Source: Lentzea albida
GTDB lineage: Bacteria > Actinomycetota > Actinomycetes > Mycobacteriales > Pseudonocardiaceae
NCBI RefSeq assembly: GCF_900111005.1
Contig: NZ_FOFV01000008.1
Location: 310,001 to 374,000 of the forward strand
DNA: 64,000 nt
Direction: 5' to 3'
Of the stretch, positions 31,495 to 39,594 are shown piece by piece; position 1 is the first letter of the stretch; every line of letters begins with the position of its first letter. A program made the position numbers and the translations under genes. The notes beneath the pieces were generated by a model that searched no databases, was not told the DNA's origin, and was given only the letters and a program-made list of their open reading frames with translations.

Positions 31495-32147
31495 TCACGC
31501 ACTCGTACGGCTCGGGCTCACCGGTCACGCTCGTCGCCCACGGCCTCGGCGCCACGCCCGGCGAGGCGCGCATCCCCGCCTCCGGGCTGCCCGGCACCCG
31601 TGTGGTGGTGACGCTGCCGTCCCATGGTGACGCCCCGGACGCGCCGACCGGCTACTGGGACTACGGGCGGATCGCGGCCGACCTGGGCACCGTCGAGGCC
31701 GATCACGCCGTCGGCGTGTCGCTGGGCGCGGGCGCGCTGGTCCGGCTGCTGTCGCAGGAGCCCGGCCGCTTCCGGCGCGTCGCCCTGCTGCTGCCCGCGG
31801 TGCTGGACCGGCCCCGGCAGCCGTTCACGCTCCAGATGCTCTCCGACCTGACCACCGGGCCGCCGATCTACGTGGCCGAACGGCGGGCCGCGCTGAAGCG
31901 CCTGGAGGCCGCCGCCGAGCAGTTGCCGGGTCAGGTGGCCGTTGCCGACGCGTCGTCGTTGGCAGCCGTGTCGGCTCCGGTGCTGGTCATCGCGGCCACC
32001 GGCGACCCGCTGCACCCCGAGGACGTGGCGAAGGAGACGGCCGCTGCGTTCCCGAACGGCGAGCTGTGGCTGATCGACTCGCCGTCACCGATGATCACCC
32101 ATCGGAGCGAGATCAGGCACAGGTTGGTCTCCTTCTTCGCCGGGTAG
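31491..32147 (+). CDS. Alpha/beta hydrolase
   Basis: A 218-residue alpha/beta hydrolase-fold protein. The oxyanion block VTLVAHGLGATPGE opens the domain, the nucleophile elbow is GVSLGAG (Ser about 78), an acid follows in VLVIAATGDPLH, and a histidine occurs in the last helix region (ITHRSE). No signal peptide. Substrate unknown. It is translationally coupled to the DUF2516 gene by a GTGA overlap. Confidence 0.78.
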   Translation: MITHSYGSGSPVTLVAHGLGATPGEARIPASGLPGTRVVVTLPSHGDAPDAPTGYWDYGRIAADLGTVEADHAVGVSLGAGALVRLLSQEPGRFRRVALLLPAVLDRPRQPFTLQMLSDLTTGPPIYVAERRAALKRLEAAAEQLPGQVAVADASSLAAVSAPVLVIAATGDPLHPEDVAKETAAAFPNGELWLIDSPSPMITHRSEIRHRLVSFFAG

Positions 32148-32156
32148 CCGAAGTGC

Positions 32157-32708
32157 ATGGCTGAACAGAAGAAGATCGCGTTCCTGGTGGCGGAAGAGGG
32201 CATCGAGCAGGTCGAGCTGACGGACCCGTGGGCCCACGTCGAGAAGGCCGGCGGTGTGCCGCGCCTGCTCGCGCCGAAGCTCGGTGAGGTCCGCGGCTTC
32301 CACCACCTCACGCCCGCCGACGCGTTCCCCGTCGACACGACCTTCGCCGACGCCAGCGCGGACGACTACGACGGTGCGGTGATCCCCGGTGGCGTCGCCA
32401 ACAGCGACTTCCTGCGCATGGACAAGGACGCCGTGGAGCTGGTCAAGGCCCTCGTCGCCGCCGGCAAGCCGATCGCGGCCATCTGCCACGGACCGTGGCT
32501 GCTCGTCGAGTCCGACGTCGTGCGCGGCAAGATGGTCACCTCGTTCCCGAGCCTGCAGACCGACCTGCGCAACGCGGGCGCCGACTGGGCGGACCAGGAG
32601 GTCAGGGTCTGCGACATGAACGGGTGGACGCTCGTGACTTCCCGCAACCCCGACGACCTGCCGGCGTTCAACCGGGAGGCGTTGAAGGTGTTCGGGCTGT
32701 CCGAGTAG
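32157..32708 (+). CDS. DJ-1/PfpI family protein (glutamine amidotransferase-like)
   Basis: A 183-residue DJ-1/PfpI domain. The conserved pieces are KIAFLVAEEGIEQVEL (glutamate of the active site), DGAVIPGGVANSDFLR, the nucleophile elbow AAICHGPW (Cys about 109 with following His), and WADQEVRVCDMNGWTLVTSRNPDD. Members include deglycase, chaperone and general-stress protein 18 types; the motif set fits the YhbO/PfpI branch. It probably protects proteins from dicarbonyl or oxidative damage. ATG start nine bases past the hydrolase gene. Confidence 0.9.
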   Translation: MAEQKKIAFLVAEEGIEQVELTDPWAHVEKAGGVPRLLAPKLGEVRGFHHLTPADAFPVDTTFADASADDYDGAVIPGGVANSDFLRMDKDAVELVKALVAAGKPIAAICHGPWLLVESDVVRGKMVTSFPSLQTDLRNAGADWADQEVRVCDMNGWTLVTSRNPDDLPAFNREALKVFGLSE

Positions 32709-32735
32709 CCGGGATCTGCAGCTCCCGGCACTCAC

Positions 32736-33494
32736 CTACAGGCGCGTCACGGCGTAGTGCGCCATGGCGTCACGCAACCACTCGGCCATGTTGCCGCCGC
32801 CCTCGACCTCGAAGTTGCCCCGGAACTCGTCCGAGTCGACGTAGAGGTCGCCGAGGCCCTGGTAGGCCTCCCGGTTGGGCGTCCAGCTCAGGCAGATCCA
32901 GCGGTAGTGGCGGTCGATGAGCTCCTGCGTCTCAGGAGCGTCGATCGCCGTGCCCGCTGTGTAGAGCTCGCCGAGCGCCGCGGCGATGTCGCGCCACTCG
33001 GCCATGAACCGGTCCGCGTCGGCACGCGTCCAGCCCTTCATCTTCTCCTTGCTCTGGGCGATGTGCTCGCGCGCACCGTCGCCGTAGCGTTCGACGAGCT
33101 CGGCCTCGTGGCGCTCCTGCTTCTTCGCGTCGAAGCCGTCGAACAGCTCTTCCATCTTCATCTCGTCCCCTCCTTCCAGTTCCGCGATCGTCCGCGCGAC
33201 GGTGTTGGCGAGCCGGTCCAGCCGTTGCCGTTCCGATTGCAGCCACCGGTGGTGGTCGCGCAGGACGGTCAGCTGGTCCGTGCCGTTCAACATCTGCGCC
33301 ACCACGTCGAGGCCCAGGCCGAGGTCGCGCAGCAGCAGGATCTGCTGCAGGCGGTGGACCTGCTCCTTCTCGTAGTAGCGGTAACCGTTGTCGCCGATCC
33401 AGGCCGGCGGCAGCAGCCCGATCGAGTCGTAGTGCCGCAGCGTCCTGGACGTCACCTTCGACATCCGGGCCACCTGGGCGATCGACCAGGCCAT
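32736..33494 (-). CDS. TipA-like MerR-family regulator with TipAS domain
   Basis: A 252-residue protein. Residues 1-70 are a MerR HTH (WSIAQVARMSKVTSRTLRHY, then LLPPAWIGDNGYRYY), followed by a coiled coil and a C-terminal TipAS domain (residues 130-250; TRADADRFMAEWRDIAAAL, then LIDRHYRWICLSWTPNREAY). In Streptomyces TipA this domain binds thiopeptide antibiotics covalently and activates the promoter. Here it may sense a related natural product. A typical MerR promoter with a 19-bp spacer precedes it, implying autoregulation. Confidence 0.9.
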   Translation of the reverse strand: MAWSIAQVARMSKVTSRTLRHYDSIGLLPPAWIGDNGYRYYEKEQVHRLQQILLLRDLGLGLDVVAQMLNGTDQLTVLRDHHRWLQSERQRLDRLANTVARTIAELEGGDEMKMEELFDGFDAKKQERHEAELVERYGDGAREHIAQSKEKMKGWTRADADRFMAEWRDIAAALGELYTAGTAIDAPETQELIDRHYRWICLSWTPNREAYQGLGDLYVDSDEFRGNFEVEGGGNMAEWLRDAMAHYAVTRL

Positions 33495-33523
33495 TCCGGT
33501 TCCCCCTTCGCGCTCTGGAACTG

Positions 33524-33554
33524 AAGGTAGGGGTTGACGTTGCGTCAAGGTCAA
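33524..33554 (-). promoter_or_regulatory. MerR-type promoter with 19-bp spacer and palindromic operator
   Basis: On the minus strand a -35 TTGACC and a -10 TACCTT are separated by 19 bases; inside the spacer lies the palindrome TTGACG-CAA-CGTCAA. Long spacers with such a dyad are the mark of promoters that MerR proteins twist into activity. It lies 30 bases upstream of the TipA-like gene. Confidence 0.75.
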
Positions 33555-33574
33555 ACCGAGTTTGGCAGGATGGT

Positions 33575-33675
33575 GCGAACTCGCGCTGGTCGTCCGGTTG
33601 CCCCTTCGCCTCGATTCGGCGCAGCCCAATCGAGGCGAAGGGGCAACCGGACGACCAGCTACCAGGCGAGTTCGC
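33575..33675. repeat. Very long inverted repeat (32-bp plus 10-bp arms)
   Basis: A perfect 32-bp arm pair (33585-33616 and 33628-33659, 11-base loop) is extended by a further perfect 10-bp pair, GCGAACTCGC and GCGAGTTCGC, with a six-base bulge on the right side. It lies between the divergent TipA-like and YbaK genes, so it is not placed as a simple terminator. It may be in the leader of the YbaK gene or be a relic of a mobile repeat. Confidence 0.85.
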
Positions 33676-33706
33676 CGGAGTCTGCGAAGCAGCGACAATA
33701 GATACC

Positions 33707-34246
33707 GTGTGGACCATCGCCGGGTCTCTCGAACCCGTACCTGTGCTTTCCCGCCTCGACCTCGTGCCCGAGCCGGTCGCGGCCGCCCTGAAAACGCTCG
33801 ACGGCGCCGACCGCGTCGCGGTGGCGGAGATCGACCCGACCCTCGCCGACACCGCCGAGTTCTGCGCGCACTACGGCTCGCCGCTCGAAGCGTCGGCCAA
33901 CTGCGTGGTCGTCGCCGGCAAGCGCGGCGACGTCGTGCGTTATGCAGCGTGCATGGTGCTCGCGACCATGCGTGCGGACGTGAACGGCGTCATCCGCAAG
34001 CGGCTCGACGCGCGCAAGGCGTCGTTCGCGCCGATGGACGAGGCCGTGGCGTTGACCGGCATGGAGTACGGCGGCATCACGCCCATCGGTGCGCCCGCGG
34101 ACTGGCCGATCCTCGTCTCGCCCGAGGTGGCCGCCGCCCCGGAGCTGATCGTGGGCAGCGGCATCCGCGGCAGCAAGATCCTCATCCCCGGTGACGTGCT
34201 GATGAAGCTCACCGGGGCCGAGGTCCTACCGGACCTGGCGCGCTGA
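33707..34246 (+). CDS. YbaK/EbsC-type aminoacyl-tRNA deacylase
   Basis: A 179-residue YbaK-fold protein: EFCAHYGSPLEASANCVVVAG, the lysine-containing block DVNGVIRKRLDARKASFAP, and GMEYGGITPIGAPADWPILV and GSGIRGSKILIPGDVL near the end. YbaK-family enzymes hydrolyse misacylated tRNAs (for example Cys-tRNA-Pro) as free-standing editing factors. GTG start. The leader contains or abuts a very long inverted repeat. The last 21 bases overlap the convergent nSTAND gene. Confidence 0.88.
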   Translation: MWTIAGSLEPVPVLSRLDLVPEPVAAALKTLDGADRVAVAEIDPTLADTAEFCAHYGSPLEASANCVVVAGKRGDVVRYAACMVLATMRADVNGVIRKRLDARKASFAPMDEAVALTGMEYGGITPIGAPADWPILVSPEVAAAPELIVGSGIRGSKILIPGDVLMKLTGAEVLPDLAR

Positions 34247-37200
34247 CAGCCGGCCGATCACCTGGTCGGGGTCCAGGTCCCACCTGATCACCCGCGGGTC
34301 CGGCCCCGACGACGTGAGGTCGTCGTCCGCGTCGAACAGCACGGCGTTGACCGGGCCGGTGTGCCCGGTCAGCGTCGCGACCTGGGCGCCGTCGGTGACC
34401 TGCCACAACGTGATCAGGCTGTCGTTCGCGGCGGCCGCCACGGTCTTGCCGTCGCGGCTGGCGGCGACCGCCCCGACCGCGCCCCGGCCGGTGACGAGTG
34501 TGCGCGCCGAGCCGTCGAGGCCCCACAGGGCGACCTCGCCGCCCGCGTCGCCCACCACCAGCAGGTCCGAGCCCGGTACGGCGGCGATCGACTTCACCGC
34601 CGGTCCGGACTCCCTGATCACCGTCGCCTGGTCGCCCGTCCACCGCAGCACGCGCCCGTCGGCGCCGCCGGAGACGACCAGGTCGCCGAGCAGCGCCACG
34701 GTGTTCACCGGGCCCGCGTGACCCGTTGGCAGCGAGCGGCCCGGTTCGGCCGAGTTCAGGTCCTGCACCACGACCGCCGCGTCCGCCCCGCCGGTCACCG
34801 CGCGGTCACCGGAGACGACCAGGCCCTTGATCGCGCCTCGGTGCTCCTGCCACGTGTGCAGGAGCTGGCCGTCGGTCCGCCACGACGACAGCACGCCGCG
34901 CACGTCGGCGACCACGAGCTCGTCGGCGGTCCGGAACGCCAGCGCCGTCACGTGCGCCGGGACGTCGATGCGTCCGACCTGCCTGCCCTCGCGGTTCCAC
35001 AGCAGGACCATCCGGTCGCGCCCGCCGGTGGCGAGCGTCGCGCCGTCCGGGGAGAGCGCGATGCCGTCCGGCGGGCTGGTGTGGCCGGTCAGGGGCGGCA
35101 GGGGCAGGTTCCAGAGGCTCACGCTCTCGTCGCCGCCCGCCGCGAACCAGGTGCCGTCCGGGCTGAGCGCCGCCACGTAGAACGGGTGCGTGCGGGTGAT
35201 CAGACCGGTCAGCCAGCCGCCGTCGGGGACGGTCCACCAGCGGATGCTGCCGTCGTCGCTGGTCGACACGAGCTTGGTGCCGCTCGCGTCGAACTGCACC
35301 GAGTGCACGGCGCCGACGTGCCTGCGCAGCCCCGACGTCTTGCCGGTGGCCAGGACTCGCAACACCACCTGGTAGTCGTCTCCGCCCGATGCGAGCACAC
35401 GGCCGTCGGGACTCAACGCGACCGTGCGAACGGCAGCGACGTGATCGGTGAACGTGCGCGCTACGCCGTTCTCCACCACCAACGTGCCCTTCTGTCCGCC
35501 CGCGGCGAGCACGGAGCCGTTCAACGACAACGAGTGGACCTCGCCCAGTTCGTGCAGAACGGTGTTCGTGCGCGTCCAGTCGTCCGTGCGCCACAACGAG
35601 ATCAGCCCGTCGGCCGTCGCCACCGCGGCGGTCGACCCGTCCGCCGAGAGCACCAGCACCCGTATCCCGGCGTCTAGGGAGATGGTCCGCAACGGCAGGT
35701 GCGTTCCGGTGTCCCACAAGATGATCCGCCGGTCGTCGCCTGCCGACACCAGCACCGAGCCGCCGGGCATGAACGCGAGCGCGCGCACAGTTCCGTTGTG
35801 CTGCGACAAAGTCACGGGCGACGCCGCGGAAGAGGGCGAGCGGAGCAGCACCGAGTGGTCCTCGCCCGCAGTCGCGAACAGCGAGCTGTCGGCGCTGAAC
35901 GCGACCGCGCGAACCGGTCCGCGGTGGTCCTTGAGCACCGTGCGCGCCGGCTTGTAGGCCGCGGTGCTGAGCAACGCCCCGCGCGCCTCGGCGGTCGCGG
36001 AGGTGCGGTAGGCGTCCACGGCCAGTTGGGCGGCGGCGTCCGGCCAGGACGCGCTGAGCTCCTGCGCCTGCACGGCCAGCTGACGCGACTCGGCGACCCG
36101 CTGCTCCCTGCGCGCGGCGTTGCCCTGCACGACCGCGACCGACATCACCACCAGGCACGCCACCGTCAGCACGGCCAGCGACTTCACCAGCGTCCGCAGC
36201 CGGCGCGACTGCCGGTCGGCCGCCTCCCGGGACGCGTACTCCTCGTCCACCGCCGCCTGCAGGAACTCGCGTTCCAGCTCGTTGGACGAGACGGTCCACT
36301 CGAACCGGCCCGCCAGCTCGCGCATCGCCGCGAGCCGGGCACCCCGGTAGAGCTCACCGGGATCGCGGCCGGCCGAGTGCCACGCGGCCGCGGCGGTGGT
36401 GAAGTCGCGGTGCAGCCGCAACGACACCCGGTCGTCGTCGATCCACTGGCGCAATCGTGGCCACGCGCGCACGAGAGCTTCATGCGCGAGCTCGACCACG
36501 CCGTCCGCGACCACGATCAGCCGTGCGTTCGCGAGGACGTTCACGACGTGTGCCGTGTCGGACGGTCTGCCCGCGGCCATCACCTCGTCGAGCGGGGCAC
36601 GGCGGCGCAGGTCGTTCACGTCGTCGTGGGTCTGCACGAGCCTGAGCAGCACCGCACGCGCGACGGCCCGTCCACGGGAGGACAGCTCGGCGTAGGTGCT
36701 CTCGGCCGTGGCGGCGACGGCACCGGTGACCCCGCCGCTCGCCCGGTAGCCGTCGAGCGTCAGCCTGCCGCGCTCGCGCCTTCGCCACGTCTCCAGCAGC
36801 GCGTGCGACAGCAACGGCAGCGCGCCCGACTGCCCGCGCACGTCGGCCAGCACGGCCGCGAGCACGTCCGGTTGCACCTTCAGCCCGGCCCGCGCGGCCG
36901 GCATCTCGACGGCGGCGCGCAGCTCGTCGTCGGTCATCGGCCCGACCAGCACCTGGGCGTCGCGCAACGCCTCCACCAGCGCGGGCAGCGCGGCGCAGTG
37001 CCCGAGGAAGTCCGCCCGCACCGCCAGCAGCACCCGCTGGTCGCCCTCGAGCAGCGACGCGACGAACGCCTCCCGGTCGACCGTGCTGTCGAAGTGCGTG
37101 AACAGCTCCTCGAACTGGTCGACGACCACGAGGTCGGCCCGGTCGCCCCGCCAGGTCGTGGGCGTCGCGGTGACGACCGTCCAGTCCGTCAGTGCGGGCA

Positions 37201-37639
37201 GCACCCCGGCGTGGACCAACGAGGACTTGCCGGACCCGGACGGTCCGAACACCCCGACCACGCGCTGCCGCCGGACGCGGTCCGTGAGGTCGGCGGCGAG
37301 CTCGTCCCGTCCGAAGAACCGGTCGGCGTCCCCGATCCCGAACGCCGTCAGCCCGAGGTACGGGGTCGGGTCGGCCTCGCCCTTCGCGGCCTGGCGCCAG
37401 CGCTGCTCCCATTGGGCCACATCGCCTTCGCACGCCTGGACGTACGCGAGAGCCACCGGGAGCGAGGGGAGTTGCTCTCCCGCGGCCGCCTGGGACAGCG
37501 CCGTGGCGGAGTAGTGCGCGCGCTGCGCGAGCGTCCGGTAGTTCGGCGAGCCCGCCTTCTCCCGCAGTTGCCGCAGCTCCCACGCGAACCGCTGGACCGG
37601 CCCCTCCTCGGGATCGATCGGCCGCTCTCGTCTGCCCAC
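34226..37639 (-). CDS. HTH-nSTAND-WD40 signalling NTPase
   Basis: A 1137-residue multidomain protein. Residues 15-85 are an XRE-like HTH (FAWELRQLREKAGSPNYRTL, then LAQRAHYSATALSQAAAGE). The nSTAND1 NTPase follows with Walker A FGPSGSGKSS (131-140) and Walker B LVVVDQFEEL (170-179); a transmembrane helix lies at about 485-505; from about 555 to the end are some 14 WD40 repeats (for example AVAFSADSSLFATAGEDHSV), enough for two seven-bladed propellers. Such STAND-WD40 proteins occur mainly in filamentous actinobacteria and cyanobacteria and are thought to be ligand-triggered switches. Effector unknown. GTG start; upstream in-frame codons lie beyond the promoter. Convergent overlap with YbaK gene. 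Confidence 0.88.
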   Translation of the reverse strand: MGRRERPIDPEEGPVQRFAWELRQLREKAGSPNYRTLAQRAHYSATALSQAAAGEQLPSLPVALAYVQACEGDVAQWEQRWRQAAKGEADPTPYLGLTAFGIGDADRFFGRDELAADLTDRVRRQRVVGVFGPSGSGKSSLVHAGVLPALTDWTVVTATPTTWRGDRADLVVVDQFEELFTHFDSTVDREAFVASLLEGDQRVLLAVRADFLGHCAALPALVEALRDAQVLVGPMTDDELRAAVEMPAARAGLKVQPDVLAAVLADVRGQSGALPLLSHALLETWRRRERGRLTLDGYRASGGVTGAVAATAESTYAELSSRGRAVARAVLLRLVQTHDDVNDLRRRAPLDEVMAAGRPSDTAHVVNVLANARLIVVADGVVELAHEALVRAWPRLRQWIDDDRVSLRLHRDFTTAAAAWHSAGRDPGELYRGARLAAMRELAGRFEWTVSSNELEREFLQAAVDEEYASREAADRQSRRLRTLVKSLAVLTVACLVVMSVAVVQGNAARREQRVAESRQLAVQAQELSASWPDAAAQLAVDAYRTSATAEARGALLSTAAYKPARTVLKDHRGPVRAVAFSADSSLFATAGEDHSVLLRSPSSAASPVTLSQHNGTVRALAFMPGGSVLVSAGDDRRIILWDTGTHLPLRTISLDAGIRVLVLSADGSTAAVATADGLISLWRTDDWTRTNTVLHELGEVHSLSLNGSVLAAGGQKGTLVVENGVARTFTDHVAAVRTVALSPDGRVLASGGDDYQVVLRVLATGKTSGLRRHVGAVHSVQFDASGTKLVSTSDDGSIRWWTVPDGGWLTGLITRTHPFYVAALSPDGTWFAAGGDESVSLWNLPLPPLTGHTSPPDGIALSPDGATLATGGRDRMVLLWNREGRQVGRIDVPAHVTALAFRTADELVVADVRGVLSSWRTDGQLLHTWQEHRGAIKGLVVSGDRAVTGGADAAVVVQDLNSAEPGRSLPTGHAGPVNTVALLGDLVVSGGADGRVLRWTGDQATVIRESGPAVKSIAAVPGSDLLVVGDAGGEVALWGLDGSARTLVTGRGAVGAVAASRDGKTVAAAANDSLITLWQVTDGAQVATLTGHTGPVNAVLFDADDDLTSSGPDPRVIRWDLDPDQVIGRLSARQVR

Positions 37640-37746
37640 CCGCACTCCAGTTGATCCGAGTTGATTGATCAGCGCCCGCGCCACTGCCTGATCAACCCGA
37701 GCGCCCCGAACCTGGTGCCGCAACGACTTCGGGCTGAGCAGGAGCG

Positions 37747-39024
37747 ATGATGACCAGACGCTGGCGCACAGCACTTCTAGTGGCGTTGACGGGTGTGGTG
37801 AGTGCGGCGTTGCCCGTGCAGGCACAAGAGGCGGCGGACGACCTAATCCACAGTCGTCCAACCGGTGCCTTCGGGTTGACGCCCGACTGGAGTCTGGAGG
37901 CCTCCGCCGCACAGCTGCAGACCGCGGTCGGCACCACGACGTCGGTCGCCGCGCTGCTGCGTGACGCGAACAGGGACATCGCGTCGTGCAACAGCGCGCA
38001 GCAACAGGCACTTCCGGAGAACTACGACCGAACGGACTACCCGCTGACGTCCGGGCAGATCCTGCACAGCAGCGAGAAGTTCTGCTGGGACCCCGGCGAC
38101 AGCAAGGTCGACTACTGGATCCCGCAGGGCGTCACCGGTTCCTCCGACGCCGACGACGACGGTCTGTGGGGCGAGAACCGGATCCTGCTCGTCAGCTGGC
38201 ACTACGACGACACCTCGCCGGACAAGGGCGTGCGCATCTCGTTCGTCGACATGAAGAACCGCAAGTACCGGCACGTGCTGCTGGTCGAGCCGACCGCGAA
38301 CGCGAACTACAAGGCCGTGCCGATCCACGCGGGCGGCCTGGCCTGGCTCGGCCGCTACCTCTACGTCGCCGACACCAACGACGGCCTGCGCGTGTTCGAC
38401 GTCGAACGCCTCCTCGAGGTCTCCGACGCCCAGGACAGCATCGGCAAGAGCGGCAGCGACTACTACGCCTACAACTACAAGTACGTGCTGCCGCAGGTCG
38501 GCTGGTACCGGCAGTCCGACCGGACGTCGCCCTGCGAGCCGAGCGCCTCACAGCTGTGCTTCTCGTCGTTGTCGCTGGACCGCAGCACCACTCCGGACAC
38601 GCTGGTCGTCGGCGAGTACCGCGACGGCCGCAGCACCGACACCGCCGTCGACGGCGGCCGGGTGGCCCGCTACCGCGTCGACGCCTCGTCCCGGCAACTG
38701 ACGCTGACCAGCGGCAAAGCCGTGCCGCAGGACGTCGTGACCGTGCCGCGCAGCAACGTCCAGGGCGTCCAGACCTGGGAGGGCCGCTACTACCTCGGCC
38801 GCAGCTCGAACCGCAACCACAGCTGGATGCACTCCGGTGTCCTGAACGGCACCACGGCGACCAACAGCTGGGCGATCGGCGGCGAGGACCTCTACCACGA
38901 GCACGGCACGGGGATCACCGCCGGGAAGCTCTGGACCGTCGCGGAACACGCCTGGTCCGAGAACGGCAGCACGTTCATCGACCGGCGGGCGATCTTCGCC
39001 GTGCCGCTCAGCGAGATCGGCTGA
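37747..39024 (+). CDS. Secreted protein of unknown function, beta-propeller-like
   Basis: A 425-residue protein with a signal peptide (residues 1-26, RRWRTALLVALTGVVSAALP with cleavage near VQAQ) and four cysteines in the mature part. The repeated beta-rich units (GGLAWLGRYLYVADTNDGLR, VQTWEGRYYLGRSSNRNHSW) resemble blades of a propeller, but I cannot name a family. RBS AGGAGCG precedes ATG 37747; the next codon is also ATG. Next gene encodes a small secreted cysteine protein. Divergent from the nSTAND-WD40 gene with about 107 bases between. Confidence 0.75.
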   Translation: MMTRRWRTALLVALTGVVSAALPVQAQEAADDLIHSRPTGAFGLTPDWSLEASAAQLQTAVGTTTSVAALLRDANRDIASCNSAQQQALPENYDRTDYPLTSGQILHSSEKFCWDPGDSKVDYWIPQGVTGSSDADDDGLWGENRILLVSWHYDDTSPDKGVRISFVDMKNRKYRHVLLVEPTANANYKAVPIHAGGLAWLGRYLYVADTNDGLRVFDVERLLEVSDAQDSIGKSGSDYYAYNYKYVLPQVGWYRQSDRTSPCEPSASQLCFSSLSLDRSTTPDTLVVGEYRDGRSTDTAVDGGRVARYRVDASSRQLTLTSGKAVPQDVVTVPRSNVQGVQTWEGRYYLGRSSNRNHSWMHSGVLNGTTATNSWAIGGEDLYHEHGTGITAGKLWTVAEHAWSENGSTFIDRRAIFAVPLSEIG

Positions 39025-39084
39025 GCCCACTCGACTTCCGCCCTTGTTCGAGGCGGAAACCCTTACAAACTGGAGGAAATCCTT

Positions 39085-39546
39085 ATGCGCAAGCTCGTGC
39101 TTGCTCTCTCCATGGCCTTCCTGGCCGTGATGGGATCCCTGGCGCCCGCATCGGCGGAGGTCACGTCGATGCAGGCGGTGTCCGAGATCGGTGCGGCGGC
39201 CGACGGGATCGAGTTCGCCGTCGCCGGCACGTTGCCGCCCCGTTCCCAGCTGACGTGCCACTCCTACACGGCCGTCGAGATCTGTTACGAGAAGGGCGGT
39301 GACCACTGGTGGGTGCAGGACCAGAACAGCGATGACAAGTCGTCGGCCGGTGTCTACTGGGAGAACTACCGCAACGGTTCGCTGTACCGCAACGGAACCT
39401 GCATCACCAGCCTCGGGAGCGGCAACTGGGGCCAATGCAACAAGAACTACTACGAGGATAGCGAGCTGTACGGCATCCCCTGCACCTGGAACCGCAGCGC
39501 CGGTGGCGACATCGTGTGCAATGGCACGGTCTACCGCTACCAGTAG
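39085..39546 (+). CDS. Small secreted cysteine-containing protein of unknown function
   Basis: A 153-residue protein with a clear signal peptide (MRKLVLALSMAFLAVMGSLA, cleaved after about residue 24, ASAE). The mature part has six cysteines (LTCHS, EICYE, GTCIT, GQCNK, IPCTW, IVCNG), likely three disulfides, and many tyrosine, tryptophan and asparagine residues, as in exported binding or inhibitory proteins. GGAGG ribosome site at good distance. I do not recognise the family. It follows the secreted propeller-like gene by 60 bases, so both may be co-expressed. Confidence 0.75.
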   Translation: MRKLVLALSMAFLAVMGSLAPASAEVTSMQAVSEIGAAADGIEFAVAGTLPPRSQLTCHSYTAVEICYEKGGDHWWVQDQNSDDKSSAGVYWENYRNGSLYRNGTCITSLGSGNWGQCNKNYYEDSELYGIPCTWNRSAGGDIVCNGTVYRYQ

Positions 39547-39555
39547 GAGCTGACC

Positions 39556-39583
39556 GCCTCGCGCCCTGCTGGGGGCGCGAGGC
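39556..39583. terminator. Bidirectional terminator hairpin
   Basis: GCCTCGCGCCC and GGGCGCGAGGC form a perfect 11-pair stem with a six-base loop between the convergent secreted-protein and LOG-family genes. Confidence 0.8.
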
Positions 39584-39594
39584 CGTTCACACCG

